Positions 8,663 through 16,776 of a DNA stretch of 64,000 nucleotides are shown here, one piece after another (position 1 is the stretch's first letter; every line of letters begins with the position of its first letter). This stretch comes from Variovorax sp. YR216 (lineage in GTDB: Bacteria; Pseudomonadota; Gammaproteobacteria; Burkholderiales; Burkholderiaceae_C). The stretch lies in NCBI RefSeq assembly GCF_900107745.1, contig NZ_FNRO01000003.1:248001-312000 (forward strand), given 5' to 3'. Under the pieces are notes generated by a model. The model had not been told where the DNA came from. It made no database searches and saw nothing but the letters and a program-made list of their open reading frames with translations. A program made the translations under genes and the position numbers.

Positions 8663-9463
8663 TTGGTCAGCAGGCAGACGAGCGAGGCGCCCCGCGACGG
8701 CGGCCGGGGCGAGCGCCTCATGTGGATCACGCCCCAGCGGGTGTTCTATGCGGGCCTCCTGGGAGCGGCGGCCGAGCGCGCCATGGGCGGGCACGGCGTG
8801 TACGTCTCGCCGACCGGTGCGCCGCTCTCCATCTGCATCGGCGGCGGCGCCTGGCAAAGCGGCGAATTGCTCGTGGTGCCGCCGCAGGTGCCGCACCAGG
8901 TCAGGACCGAGCACCGGCTGGTGCTCAATCTCCTGATCGAAGCCGAATCGGTCGACCCTGCGCGCCTGCCGCCCTTCATGCAGCACTGCGGCCCGGTCGA
9001 TGCGCCGGCCTTCGTGCGACGCGTGCGCGACGCGCATGTCCGGCTGCTCGAAGCCTCCGGCAGCGGCAGCTTCGAGGGCCTCGAGTTCGACACGCTCTTC
9101 TTTGGCGAACGGCTCGCCATGCGCACCATGGATGCGCGCATCCGGGCCGTGGTCGATCGCATCAACGCCGATCCGGCAGAGCAGACCTCGGCCGAGGAAT
9201 GCGCGGCGGCGGTCAGGCTCTCGTTCTCGCGATTCCTGCACCTGTTCAAGCAGGAAACCGGCGTCACCTTCCGCGCCTTCCGCGGCTGGAAGCGCGCGCG
9301 CAGCCTGCTGCGTCACGTGCGCCAGACCGCCACGCTGACCGACATCGCGCTCGATACCGGCTACCCGGATTCGACCCACTTCAGCCACTCGATCCGGCAG
9401 GTCTACGGCCTGCGCCCGAGCGACATCCTCGCCGGCTCGCGGCGCCTCGCACTGCACCAGTAG
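8663..9463 (+). CDS. AraC-family transcriptional regulator
   Basis: Encodes 266 residues from a TTG at 8663, preceded by GGAGG with about 8 nt spacing; an internal ATG at 8720 (MWITPQRVFY) is a possible alternative that still keeps both domains. The N-terminal half is cupin-like (GVYVSPTGAPLSICIGGGAW, LLVVPPQVPHQV). The C-terminal half is an AraC DNA-binding domain: RLSFSRFLHLFKQETGVTFRAFRGWKR, then DIALDTGYPDSTHFSHSIRQVYGLRPSDI. It lies between two Liv operons on the same strand and may control either of them. Overlapping inverted repeats upstream suggest autoregulation. Confidence 0.88.
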   Translation: MVSRQTSEAPRDGGRGERLMWITPQRVFYAGLLGAAAERAMGGHGVYVSPTGAPLSICIGGGAWQSGELLVVPPQVPHQVRTEHRLVLNLLIEAESVDPARLPPFMQHCGPVDAPAFVRRVRDAHVRLLEASGSGSFEGLEFDTLFFGERLAMRTMDARIRAVVDRINADPAEQTSAEECAAAVRLSFSRFLHLFKQETGVTFRAFRGWKRARSLLRHVRQTATLTDIALDTGYPDSTHFSHSIRQVYGLRPSDILAGSRRLALHQ

Positions 9464-9467
9464 AGCG

Positions 9468-9485
9468 CGGCGGCTTGAGCCGCCG
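9468..9485 (+). terminator. possible terminator hairpin after the AraC gene
   Basis: CGGCGGCT (9468-9475) and AGCCGCCG (9478-9485) form a perfect 8 bp inverted repeat with a 2 nt spacer, 4 bp behind the AraC stop codon. No T-tract follows, so it may be a weak terminator or pause site rather than a classical intrinsic terminator. The rest of the spacer to 9558 holds a lone TATAAA at 9527-9532 without a convincing -35 box. Confidence 0.35.
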
Positions 9486-9558
9486 AATGCGGGTCAACCC
9501 TCTGCGCGGCGCGAGGAACCCACCGCTATAAACCGCGAAACCCGGTCGGGACACCTCC

Positions 9559-10434
9559 TTGCAACTACTCCAGCTTCTGCTTTCAGGTATCGCCCAAGGC
9601 TGCATCTACGGCCTGATCGCGCTGGGCTTCGTGCTGATCTACAAGGCCACCGAGACGGTGAGCTTCGCGCAGGGCGAGCTCATGATGCTCGGTGCGTTCG
9701 CGGCCTTCGCGGGCATGTCGCTCTTCGGGCTGCCATTCTGGCTCGCGGCGCTGCTGGCCATCGGAGCGATGGTCGCCTTCGGCGTGCTGCTGGAACTGGT
9801 CGTGATCCGGCCGATCCTCGGCCAGCCGCAGTTCTCGATCGTCATGCTGACCATCGGCATCGGCTACGTCGCGCGCGGGCTCATCACGATGATCCCGGCC
9901 ATCGGGACCGAGACGCACACGCTGGCCGTGCCCTACAAGGACGAGATCTGGAAGCTCGGCGAGCTGGTGCTGAATGTCGAGCAGATGGCCATCATCCTCG
10001 CGACCGCGGTGCTGTGCGCGCTGCTCTTCGCGATGTTCCGCTACAGCAAGCTCGGCATTGCGATGCAGGCCTCGTCGCAGAACCAGCTCGCGGCCTACTA
10101 CATGGGCATCCCGGTGAAGCGGCTCAACGGACTGGTGTGGGGTCTCGCGGCGGCGGTCGCGGCGATCGCCGGCATGCTGCTCGCGCCGATCACCTTCGTG
10201 CACGCCAACATGGGCTTCATCGGGCTCAAGGCCTTTCCGGCGGCGGTGGTCGGCGGCTTCGGCAGCCTGCCGGGCGCGATCGTCGGCGGGCTGGTCATCG
10301 GCATCGTCGAATCGCTCGCGGGCTTCTACCTGCCCGACGGCTTCAAGGACACGGCGCCGTACATCGTGGTGCTGGTCATGCTGATGGTGAAGCCCAACGG
10401 GCTGTTCGGCGAGAAGCTGCGGAAGAAGGTCTGA
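9559..10434 (+). CDS. livH: branched-chain amino acid-type ABC transporter permease (LivH-like), system 2
   Basis: Encodes 291 residues starting at a TTG (9559) after ACACCTCC; no closer ATG gives a full first helix. LivH features are SGIAQGCIYGLIALGFVLIYKATETVSFAQGELMMLGAF and the C-terminal VVGGFGSLPGAIVGGLVIGIVES loop. About eight hydrophobic segments are visible. It opens a second, differently ordered Liv operon (H-M-G-F-ligase-binding protein). Compared with system 1 the two LivH proteins are clearly diverged paralogues, not a recent duplication. Confidence 0.92.
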   Translation: MQLLQLLLSGIAQGCIYGLIALGFVLIYKATETVSFAQGELMMLGAFAAFAGMSLFGLPFWLAALLAIGAMVAFGVLLELVVIRPILGQPQFSIVMLTIGIGYVARGLITMIPAIGTETHTLAVPYKDEIWKLGELVLNVEQMAIILATAVLCALLFAMFRYSKLGIAMQASSQNQLAAYYMGIPVKRLNGLVWGLAAAVAAIAGMLLAPITFVHANMGFIGLKAFPAAVVGGFGSLPGAIVGGLVIGIVESLAGFYLPDGFKDTAPYIVVLVMLMVKPNGLFGEKLRKKV

Positions 10435-10438
10435 ACCC

Positions 10439-11515
10439 ATGCGCTTCATCTTCAAGACCAGCTACGCGCAGGACATCAACCTCGCCAAGCATGGCGGGCA
10501 TGTGTTCTGGTATAGCCTGCTCGGCGCGGCGCTGATCGCCGCGCCGTGGGCGCTGCCCGAATACTGGCTCGCGCAGCTCACCTTCGTCCTGATCTACGGC
10601 ATCGTGGGCCTTGGGCTGATGCTGCTCGCGGGCTTCACGGGGCAGTTCTCGATCGGCCATGCGGCCTTCCTGGGCACCGGCGCCTACACGCAGGCGGTGC
10701 TCGCGAACATGGGCGTGCCGTTTCCGCTCGCGCTGGTGGCTGCGGCCGCGCTGTCGGCGGCGGTGGGCGTGGTGGTCGGGCTGCCGGCGCTGCGGGTGAA
10801 GGGCATCTACCTCGGCATCGCGACGCTGGCCTTCGGCTTCATCGTGGAAGAGGTGTTCGCGCGCTGGGAGTCGGTCACCGGCGGCAACTCGGGGCTGCAT
10901 GTGAAGTCGCCGACCGTGTTTGGCGTGGAGTTGGGTTCGAGCGAGAACTTCTACCTGGTGTGCCTGATCGTCGCCGTGCTGTGCACGCTCGCGATCCTGA
11001 ACCTGCTGCGTTCGCCGACCGGGCGTGCCTTCGTTGCGATCCGCGATTCGGAGATCTCGGCGCAGAGCATGGGCATCCACCTGGCGCGCTACAAGACGCT
11101 GTCGTTCGCGATCTCGGCGGCGCTGGCGGGCTTGGGCGGTGCGTTGTACGCGCACAAGCTGAGCTTCATCTCGCCGGACCAGTTCAACATCCTGCAATCC
11201 ATCGATCTGCTGCTGCTGGTGGTGATCGGTGGGCTCGGTTCGGTGCACGGCGCGTTTCTCGGTGCGATCTTCCTCATCGCGATGCCGCAGTTGATCGCGC
11301 TGGGCAAGGACTGGCTGCCGCCGGTGATCGGGCAGGCGCCGGGGCTGCAGGGGTTGGTCTATGGCCTCGTGCTGATCGCCTTCGTGCTGTTCGAGCCACT
11401 GGGGCTGTACGGGCGCTGGCTGAAGGTCCGAACCTGGCTGCAGCTCTTCCCGTTCTATCGCCGGGGCCTGTTCAAGCGGCAGAAGTCCTTCACCAAATCA
11501 GATCGCCTGAGATGA
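10439..11515 (+). CDS. livM: branched-chain amino acid-type ABC transporter permease (LivM-like), system 2
   Basis: Encodes 358 residues, a little longer than system 1 LivM because of an extended N-terminus ([15 protein letters not shown]...) and a basic C-terminal tail. The signature [27 protein letters not shown] and the loop [22 protein letters not shown] are present. It starts 4 bp after livH, and its stop overlaps the livG start (ATGA), so translation of the permease and ATPase is probably coupled. Confidence 0.92.
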   Translation: MRFIFKTSYAQDINLAKHGGHVFWYSLLGAALIAAPWALPEYWLAQLTFVLIYGIVGLGLMLLAGFTGQFSIGHAAFLGTGAYTQAVLANMGVPFPLALVAAAALSAAVGVVVGLPALRVKGIYLGIATLAFGFIVEEVFARWESVTGGNSGLHVKSPTVFGVELGSSENFYLVCLIVAVLCTLAILNLLRSPTGRAFVAIRDSEISAQSMGIHLARYKTLSFAISAALAGLGGALYAHKLSFISPDQFNILQSIDLLLLVVIGGLGSVHGAFLGAIFLIAMPQLIALGKDWLPPVIGQAPGLQGLVYGLVLIAFVLFEPLGLYGRWLKVRTWLQLFPFYRRGLFKRQKSFTKSDRLR

Positions 11516-12330
11516 GCGACGCGGACATTCTTCTTTCGGCGAAGGACCTGAGCGTGCGCTTCGGCGGCGTGCTCGCGGTCAACAAGGTGAGCTTCGACGT
11601 GCGGCGTGGCGAGGTGTTCACGCTGATCGGGCCGAACGGCGCGGGCAAGACGACGGTGTTCAACCTGATCAGCCGCATCTACACGCCGACGACCGGCGAG
11701 ATCGTGTGGCACGGCGAGGGGTCGCCCTCGCAACTCACGCAGCGCGCACCGCACGAGATCGCAGCGCTGGGCATTGCGCGCACCTTCCAGAACATCGAGC
11801 TGTTCGAGCATGCGACGGTGTTGCACAACCTGCTGATCGGGCGGCACACGCATCGCAAGACGGGCTTCTGGAGCGAGGTGTTCTTCACGCAGGCCACGCG
11901 CCGTGCGGAGATCGAGGCGCGCGAGGTGGCAGAGAAGGTCATCGATCTGCTGGACTTGCAGCACCATCGCGATTCGATGGTGGCGGGGCTGCCCTACGGT
12001 GTGCGCAAGGTGGTCGAGCTCGCACGGGCGCTGTGCACCGAGCCCAAGCTCCTCTTGCTCGACGAGCCTTCGTCGGGGCTCAACGTCGAAGAGACGGCGG
12101 ACATGGCGTTCTGGATCCAGGACATCCAGCATGAACTCGGCATCTCGGTGCTGATGGTGGAGCACGACATGTCGCTCGTGTCCAAGGTGTCGGACCGGGT
12201 GCTGGCGATGAACATGGGGGAGGCCCTGTCGACGGGCATGCCGCGTGAGGTGCAGTCGGATCCCCGGGTCGTCGAGGCCTATCTCGGGACGGTCGATGAC
12301 GTAAGCAGCCTGCGAAGGAGAGCGACATGA
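11512..12330 (+). CDS. livG: branched-chain amino acid-type ABC transporter ATP-binding protein (LivG-like), system 2
   Basis: Encodes 272 residues with Walker [10 protein letters not shown] (around residue 41), [24 protein letters not shown], signature [16 protein letters not shown], Walker [13 protein letters not shown] and [10 protein letters not shown]. It starts at 11512 in an ATGA overlap with livM and itself ends in an ATGA overlap with livF at 12327-12330, showing a tightly coupled operon. It provides ATP hydrolysis for the second Liv-type importer. Confidence 0.93.
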   Translation: MSDADILLSAKDLSVRFGGVLAVNKVSFDVRRGEVFTLIGPNGAGKTTVFNLISRIYTPTTGEIVWHGEGSPSQLTQRAPHEIAALGIARTFQNIELFEHATVLHNLLIGRHTHRKTGFWSEVFFTQATRRAEIEAREVAEKVIDLLDLQHHRDSMVAGLPYGVRKVVELARALCTEPKLLLLDEPSSGLNVEETADMAFWIQDIQHELGISVLMVEHDMSLVSKVSDRVLAMNMGEALSTGMPREVQSDPRVVEAYLGTVDDVSSLRRRAT

Positions 12331-13100
12331 GCGACACCGTCCTCCAGCTTCTCAACGTCGAAAGCGCCTACGGCCCGATCAAGGCCATCCGGGGCGTCAG
12401 CCTCAAAGTCCGCCAGGGCGAGATCGCCACCGTCCTGGGTTCCAACGGCGCAGGCAAGACGACGATCCTCAAGACCATCTCCGGAATCATCGACCCGAGA
12501 AAGGGCAGCATCGAATTCCGGGGTCAGAACATCACCGCCAAGGACCCGGCGTACATCGTCCAGCAGGGCCTCAGCCACGTCCCCGAAGGCCGCGAAGTGT
12601 TCCCGCTCCTTTCGGTGCGCGACAACCTGCTGATGGGCGCCTACACGCGCAAGGACCGCGACGGCGTTGCGCGCGACATCGAAACGGTCTACGGCTACTT
12701 TCCGATCCTCAAGGAACGCGCCGCGCAGGATGCCGGCCTGCTCTCCGGCGGGCAGCAGCAGATGCTCGCCATCTCGCGCGCCATCATGGCCGCGCCGCAG
12801 CTCATCCTCCTGGACGAGCCCAGCCTCGGGCTGTCGCCCAAGCTCACCAAGGAGATCTTCGAGATCGTCGTGCGCATCAACCGCGAGCGCGGCACCACCA
12901 TCCTGCTGGTCGAACAGAACGCCAACATGGCGCTCAATGCATCCGACTACGGCTACGTGCTCGAGAACGGCCGCATCGTCATTGAGGACACCTGCGAGCG
13001 CCTGCGCGAGAAGGAGGACATCAAGGAGTTCTACCTCGGCCTGAAGGACGATGGCGTGCGCGGCGAGCGCCGGTGGAAGAAGAAGAAGACCTGGAGGTAG
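12327..13100 (+). CDS. livF: branched-chain amino acid-type ABC transporter ATP-binding protein (LivF-like), system 2
   Basis: Encodes 257 residues; the core ends near residue 240 and a Lys/Arg-rich tail (GERRWKKKKTWR) follows, which is unusual for LivF. Motifs: Walker A GSNGAGKTT, HVPEGREVFPLLSVRDNLLMGAYTR, signature LLSGGQQQMLAISRAI, Walker B LILLDEPSLGLSP, LLVEQNANMAL. Overlaps livG by 4 bp and is followed after 6 bp by the acyl-CoA synthetase gene. Confidence 0.93.
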   Translation: MSDTVLQLLNVESAYGPIKAIRGVSLKVRQGEIATVLGSNGAGKTTILKTISGIIDPRKGSIEFRGQNITAKDPAYIVQQGLSHVPEGREVFPLLSVRDNLLMGAYTRKDRDGVARDIETVYGYFPILKERAAQDAGLLSGGQQQMLAISRAIMAAPQLILLDEPSLGLSPKLTKEIFEIVVRINRERGTTILLVEQNANMALNASDYGYVLENGRIVIEDTCERLREKEDIKEFYLGLKDDGVRGERRWKKKKTWR

Positions 13101-13106
13101 CGAGCG

Positions 13107-14984
13107 ATGACCACCAAGGCTGCCACATCCCCCGGGCTCTGGGACATGAGCCACATCCAGCCGCGCAGGGACATCGTCGTGCCCGGCGAAACCATTCCGG
13201 CCATGTTCTGGAACGCCGCTCGCATGCGCGCCGACAAGGTGTGGATGCGCCAGAAAGAGCTCGGCATCTGGAAGAGCTGGACCTGGCGCCAGACAGCCGA
13301 TGCCGTCGCCGAGGTCGCCGGCGGCCTCATGGCCATCGGCTTCGCGCCCGGCGAGTGCGCATCCATCCTCTCCAACACCGTCATCGAATGGGTCCTCGCC
13401 GACCTGGCGGTGCTCAGCTGCGGCGGGGTCTCCAACGGCATCTACCCGACCGACGCCCCATCGCAGGTGCAGTATCTCTGCGAGGACTCCCGCACCACCG
13501 TCCTCTTCGTCGAAGACGACGAGCAGCTCGACAAGGCCCTCGAAGTCCGCGCCGAGCTCCCGCTGCTGCGAAAGATCGTCGTCTTCGACATGGAAGGCCT
13601 GCGTGAGCTCGACGACCCGGGCGTGATGAGCCTCCACGACCTGCGCGCCCTCGGCCGCGAATACAACCAGGCCCATCCCGACGCGCTGGAGCAGCGCGTC
13701 GCCGCATGCCGCCCCGACGACCTCGCGATCCTCGTCTACACCTCCGGCACCACCGGCAAGCCCAAGGGCGCGATGCACAGCCACCATGGCCTCGTGTACA
13801 CCGCGCGCGGCTACAACACCCTCATCGCGCAGGACGAGCGCGACGAGCGCATGTGCTTCCTGCCGCTGTGCCACATCGCCGAACGCATGGGCGGCGAGTA
13901 CTTCGCGCTTTACGCGGGCTCCATCCTCAACTTCGTCGAGAACCCGGAGACCGTGCCCGAGAACGTGCGCGAGATCGCGCCGACGGTCTTCACCGCCGTG
14001 CCGCGTGTGTGGGAGAAGTTCTATTCCGGCGTGATGATCGCCCTGAAGGAAGCCAGCGCACTGCAGCAGGCGGCCTACCGGTGGAGCATCGGCGTCGGCA
14101 CCACGATCGCCGACCGCGTGCTCGCGGGCCAGGCGGTGGGCGGCATGTTGAAGTTCAAGTTCCGCATCGCACGCTGGCTGGCGCTGGACAACGTGCGCAA
14201 GATGATCGGCATCCACCGCTCGCGCTTTCTCGTCACCGGCGCGGCGCCGATCTCGCCGGATCTCGTGCGCTGGTATCTCGCGCTCGGCGTGCCGATGCTC
14301 GAGGTGTGGGGCATGACCGAATCCTGCGGCGCCGCCACCGGCGTGCCTGCCACGCGCATCAAGCCCGGCGCGATCGGGCCGGCCGCCGAATACAACGAAG
14401 TCCGCATCGACGACGCCACCGGCGAAATCCTGGTGCGCGGCCCGAACGTCTTCATGGGCTACCTCAACCTGCCCGAGAAGACGGCGGAAACCATCGACGC
14501 GCACGGCTGGCTGCACACCGGCGACGTCGGCACCGTGGACCAGGACGGGTATTTCCGCATTACCGACCGCATGAAGGACATCATCATCACGGCAGGCGGC
14601 AAGAACGTCACACCCAGCGAGCTGGAGAACGAACTCAAGTTCAGCCCCTACATCACCGATGCGGTCGTCATCGGCGATGCCAAGCCCTACCTCACGGTGA
14701 TCGTCATGATCGACCAGGAGAACGTCGAGAAATTCGCGCAGGACCACGACGTGCCGTTCAGCAACTACCAGAGCCTCACCCGCTCGCGCGAAGTGCAGGA
14801 CCTGATCCAGTCCGAGATCGACCGCGTCAACGCCAAGTTCGCGCGCGTCGAGCAGATCAAGAAGTTCTTCCTCCTCGAAACCCAGCTCAGCGCCGAAGAC
14901 GAAGAACTCACGCCCACGATGAAGCTCAAGCGCAAGCTGGTGCAGACCAAGTACGCCGATCGCATCGAGGCGATGTACGCCTAG
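13107..14984 (+). CDS. AMP-dependent long-chain-type acyl-CoA synthetase/ligase
   Basis: Encodes 625 residues of the ANL superfamily. The ATP-binding P-loop YTSGTTGKPKG lies at residues 211-221, followed by EVWGMTESCGAATG (adenylate-binding) and the hinge/C-terminal motifs GWLHTGDVGTVDQDGYFRITDRMKDIIITAGGKNVTPSELEN; the length and the TAGGKNVTP motif match FAA1/FadD15-like long-chain ligases. It forms an acyl-adenylate and then acyl-CoA. Being embedded between the Liv ATPase and the binding-protein gene (6 and 44 bp spacing) it should activate the carboxylic acid imported by this system. The actual acid is not predictable from sequence. Confidence 0.92.
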   Translation: MTTKAATSPGLWDMSHIQPRRDIVVPGETIPAMFWNAARMRADKVWMRQKELGIWKSWTWRQTADAVAEVAGGLMAIGFAPGECASILSNTVIEWVLADLAVLSCGGVSNGIYPTDAPSQVQYLCEDSRTTVLFVEDDEQLDKALEVRAELPLLRKIVVFDMEGLRELDDPGVMSLHDLRALGREYNQAHPDALEQRVAACRPDDLAILVYTSGTTGKPKGAMHSHHGLVYTARGYNTLIAQDERDERMCFLPLCHIAERMGGEYFALYAGSILNFVENPETVPENVREIAPTVFTAVPRVWEKFYSGVMIALKEASALQQAAYRWSIGVGTTIADRVLAGQAVGGMLKFKFRIARWLALDNVRKMIGIHRSRFLVTGAAPISPDLVRWYLALGVPMLEVWGMTESCGAATGVPATRIKPGAIGPAAEYNEVRIDDATGEILVRGPNVFMGYLNLPEKTAETIDAHGWLHTGDVGTVDQDGYFRITDRMKDIIITAGGKNVTPSELENELKFSPYITDAVVIGDAKPYLTVIVMIDQENVEKFAQDHDVPFSNYQSLTRSREVQDLIQSEIDRVNAKFARVEQIKKFFLLETQLSAEDEELTPTMKLKRKLVQTKYADRIEAMYA

Positions 14985-15028
14985 TGACGGTCCGACCCGT
15001 GTTCTTAGCCAACTCAGGAGACAGCGGT

Positions 15029-16201
15029 ATGAAGATCAAGACCCTCATCCCTTTTGCGGCGGCCGCCGGCCTCGCGATGGCATCCGGCATCGCCGGCGCG
15101 CAGCAGCAGGGCGTGAGCAAGGACGAGATCCGGATCGGCACGATCCAGGACCTCTCCGGCCCGCTCGCGGGCTTCGGCAAGCAGGCGCGCAACGGCATGC
15201 AGCTCGCGGTCGATGAGCTCAACGAGCAGGGCAGCGTCCAGGGCCGCAAGCTCAAGCTCTTCGTGGAGGACTCCGGCTACGACCCCAAGAAGGCGGTGCT
15301 CGCGGCGCAGAAGCTGGTCAACCAGGACAAGATCTTCATCATGGCCGGCCACATCGGCACCGCGCAGAACATGGCGGCCATGCCGGTGCAGTTCGAGAAG
15401 AACATCATCAACTTCTTCCCGATCACCGCCGCACGCGAGATGTACGACCCCTTCCACAAGCTGAAGTACTCCTTCGCGGCGACGTACTACGACCAGATCC
15501 GCCTGGCGCTGCCCAAGATGATCAAGGACAAGGGCGCCAAGAAGGTCTGCACCATCTACCAGGACGACGAGTTCGGGCTTGAAGTGCAGCGCGGCGCCGA
15601 GGCGGGCCTGAAGTCGGTCGGCATGGAGTTGACCGAGAAGACCTCGTACAAGCGCGGCGCCACCGACTTCTCGTCGCAGGTCGCCAAGATGAAGGCCGCC
15701 GGCTGCGACCTCGTCGTGCTCGGCACCATCATCCGCGAGACGATCGGCACCGTGGGCGAGGCGCGCAAGACCGGCTTCAACCCGACCTTCCTCGGATCGA
15801 GCGCGGCCTACACCGACCTCATCCACAAGCTCGGCGGCAAGCCCATGGACGGCATCTACGCCACCATGACCGTTCAGAACCCCTACACCGACGAGCAGGC
15901 GCAGAACATCCGCTTCTGGGCCAACAAGTACAAGACCAAGTTCAACGAGGACCCGACGGTGTTCTCGGTGTATGGCTACTCGATCATCCAGGACTTCATC
16001 CAGGCCGCGAACAAGGCCGGCCCGAACCTGACGACCGACACCTTCATCAAGGCCATGGACAGCAGCACCTTCGAGCCCGACATGTTCGGCAGTCCGAAGA
16101 TGACCTTCAGCCCCACCAAGCGGCTGGGCAATGACCAGTCCCGCCTGTCGCAGATCGTGGACGGCAAGTGGAAGGTGGTGTCGGACTACGTGGCGCCGTG
16201 A
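15029..16201 (+). CDS. ABC transporter substrate-binding protein (Leu/Ile/Val-binding fold), system 2
   Basis: Encodes 390 residues with a Sec signal peptide (MKIKTLIPFAAAAGLAMASGIAGAQ) and a peripla_BP_6 fold: IRIGTIQDLSGPLAGFGKQARNG, LFVEDSGYDPKKAVLAAQKLV and CTIYQDDEFGLEVQRGAEAGL. CAGGAG precedes the ATG. As the last gene of the livHMGF-ligase operon it should be the periplasmic receptor for that importer. The pairing with an acyl-CoA ligase suggests a carboxylic acid ligand, which is an inference. Confidence 0.93.
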   Translation: MKIKTLIPFAAAAGLAMASGIAGAQQQGVSKDEIRIGTIQDLSGPLAGFGKQARNGMQLAVDELNEQGSVQGRKLKLFVEDSGYDPKKAVLAAQKLVNQDKIFIMAGHIGTAQNMAAMPVQFEKNIINFFPITAAREMYDPFHKLKYSFAATYYDQIRLALPKMIKDKGAKKVCTIYQDDEFGLEVQRGAEAGLKSVGMELTEKTSYKRGATDFSSQVAKMKAAGCDLVVLGTIIRETIGTVGEARKTGFNPTFLGSSAAYTDLIHKLGGKPMDGIYATMTVQNPYTDEQAQNIRFWANKYKTKFNEDPTVFSVYGYSIIQDFIQAANKAGPNLTTDTFIKAMDSSTFEPDMFGSPKMTFSPTKRLGNDQSRLSQIVDGKWKVVSDYVAP

Positions 16202-16628
16202 TGCGTCCCGGCGTGCGGCCGTCCCGGCCGCACACCTGAATCGCGCGCGGCGGTCCGCGATCGTCACGCAGTTTCTCGCCGGCCAGTTCGATCCGCACCT
16301 CGATCGGGCCGGGTGCGCGAAACGCCTCGATGCCGGCGTCGATCCGGCCCAGCACCTGGATCGCGCCGCTGATCGTCTGCCCGTCGTGCCCGTGGAAGAT
16401 CGTGAGATCCGGCCCGGGCGACCAGCAGATCATGTCGCCGACCTCGTAGCTCTGCGTGCTCGTTCCTCTGCCCGAGATCGCCTTGGGCAGCGGGCCGAAT
16501 TTCTCGCGCCGGAACATGTCGTGCATCGTGATCGTCATCGGCAGCATCAGGGCGAACTCGCGGGCCGTGTCGTTGTCGGCCAGCGTGGCCGCAATCACCT
16601 TGTCATTCAAAACCAGATGAACCTTCAT
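16107..16628 (-). CDS. cyclophilin-like fold protein, C-terminus probably frameshifted
   Basis: Residues 1-120 (MKVHLVLNDKVIAATLADNDTAREFALMLPMTITMHDMF ... SYEVGDMICWSPGPDLTIFHGHD ... IEVRIELAGEKL) match the small cyclophilin-like proteins that are usually about 115-130 residues. The open frame goes on for about 50 further Arg/Pro-rich residues without family resemblance and overlaps the convergent binding-protein gene by 95 bp. Another frame has a stop (TGA, 16264-16266 on the complement) directly after the conserved domain, so the natural end is probably near there. The role of the family is unknown. Genes of this kind often stand beside AraC or oxidoreductase genes; an AraC gene follows at 16777. 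Confidence 0.7.
   Translation of the reverse strand: MKVHLVLNDKVIAATLADNDTAREFALMLPMTITMHDMFRREKFGPLPKAISGRGTSTQSYEVGDMICWSPGPDLTIFHGHDGQTISGAIQVLGRIDAGIEAFRAPGPIEVRIELAGEKLRDDRGPPRAIQVCGRDGRTPGRITAPRSPTPPSTCRPRSATGGTGHCPAAWWG
16213..16233. terminator. GC-rich hairpin after the second Liv operon
   Basis: GTGCGGCCG (16213-16221) and CGGCCGCAC (16225-16233) form a perfect 9 bp stem with a 3 nt loop, 12 bp behind the stop codon of the last gene of the operon. No T-tract follows, so it may act as a transcript-stabilising stem or weak terminator. It falls inside the doubtful C-terminal extension of the convergent cyclophilin-like frame, which argues that the extension is not real. Confidence 0.45.
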
Positions 16629-16733
16629 GGTGAACCTCGTCTGTCAATCGGTTGGAGTGCGTGCGAAAGGCGATGGCCCCTCGCCGCGGACGCCTCGCGG
16701 CGCCGCTGGATTCAGGAATCGGAAATGCGCGGC

Positions 16734-16761
16734 GGCCGTCGCCTGCGCGTCGGCGACGGCC
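16734..16761 (-). terminator. inverted repeat between AraC and cyclophilin-like genes
   Basis: GGCCGTCGCC (16734-16743) and GGCGACGGCC (16752-16761) form a perfect 10 bp stem with an 8 nt loop, 16 bp behind the stop of the minus-strand AraC gene. No T-run follows on the minus strand. It is placed as a terminator of the AraC transcript but could also be a regulatory stem ahead of the cyclophilin-like gene, which starts at 16628. The rest of 16629-16733 shows nothing I can name. Confidence 0.4.
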
Positions 16762-16776
16762 GGCTTGCGCGTTGTC

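Noticed and set aside
9527..9532. TATAAA as a -10 box for the second Liv operon
   Set aside because: No -35-like hexamer at 16-18 bp upstream, so not listed as a promoter.
12279..14747. 822-residue open frame on the minus strand
   Set aside because: Antisense shadow of livF and the acyl-CoA ligase, which have clear domain motifs on the plus strand.
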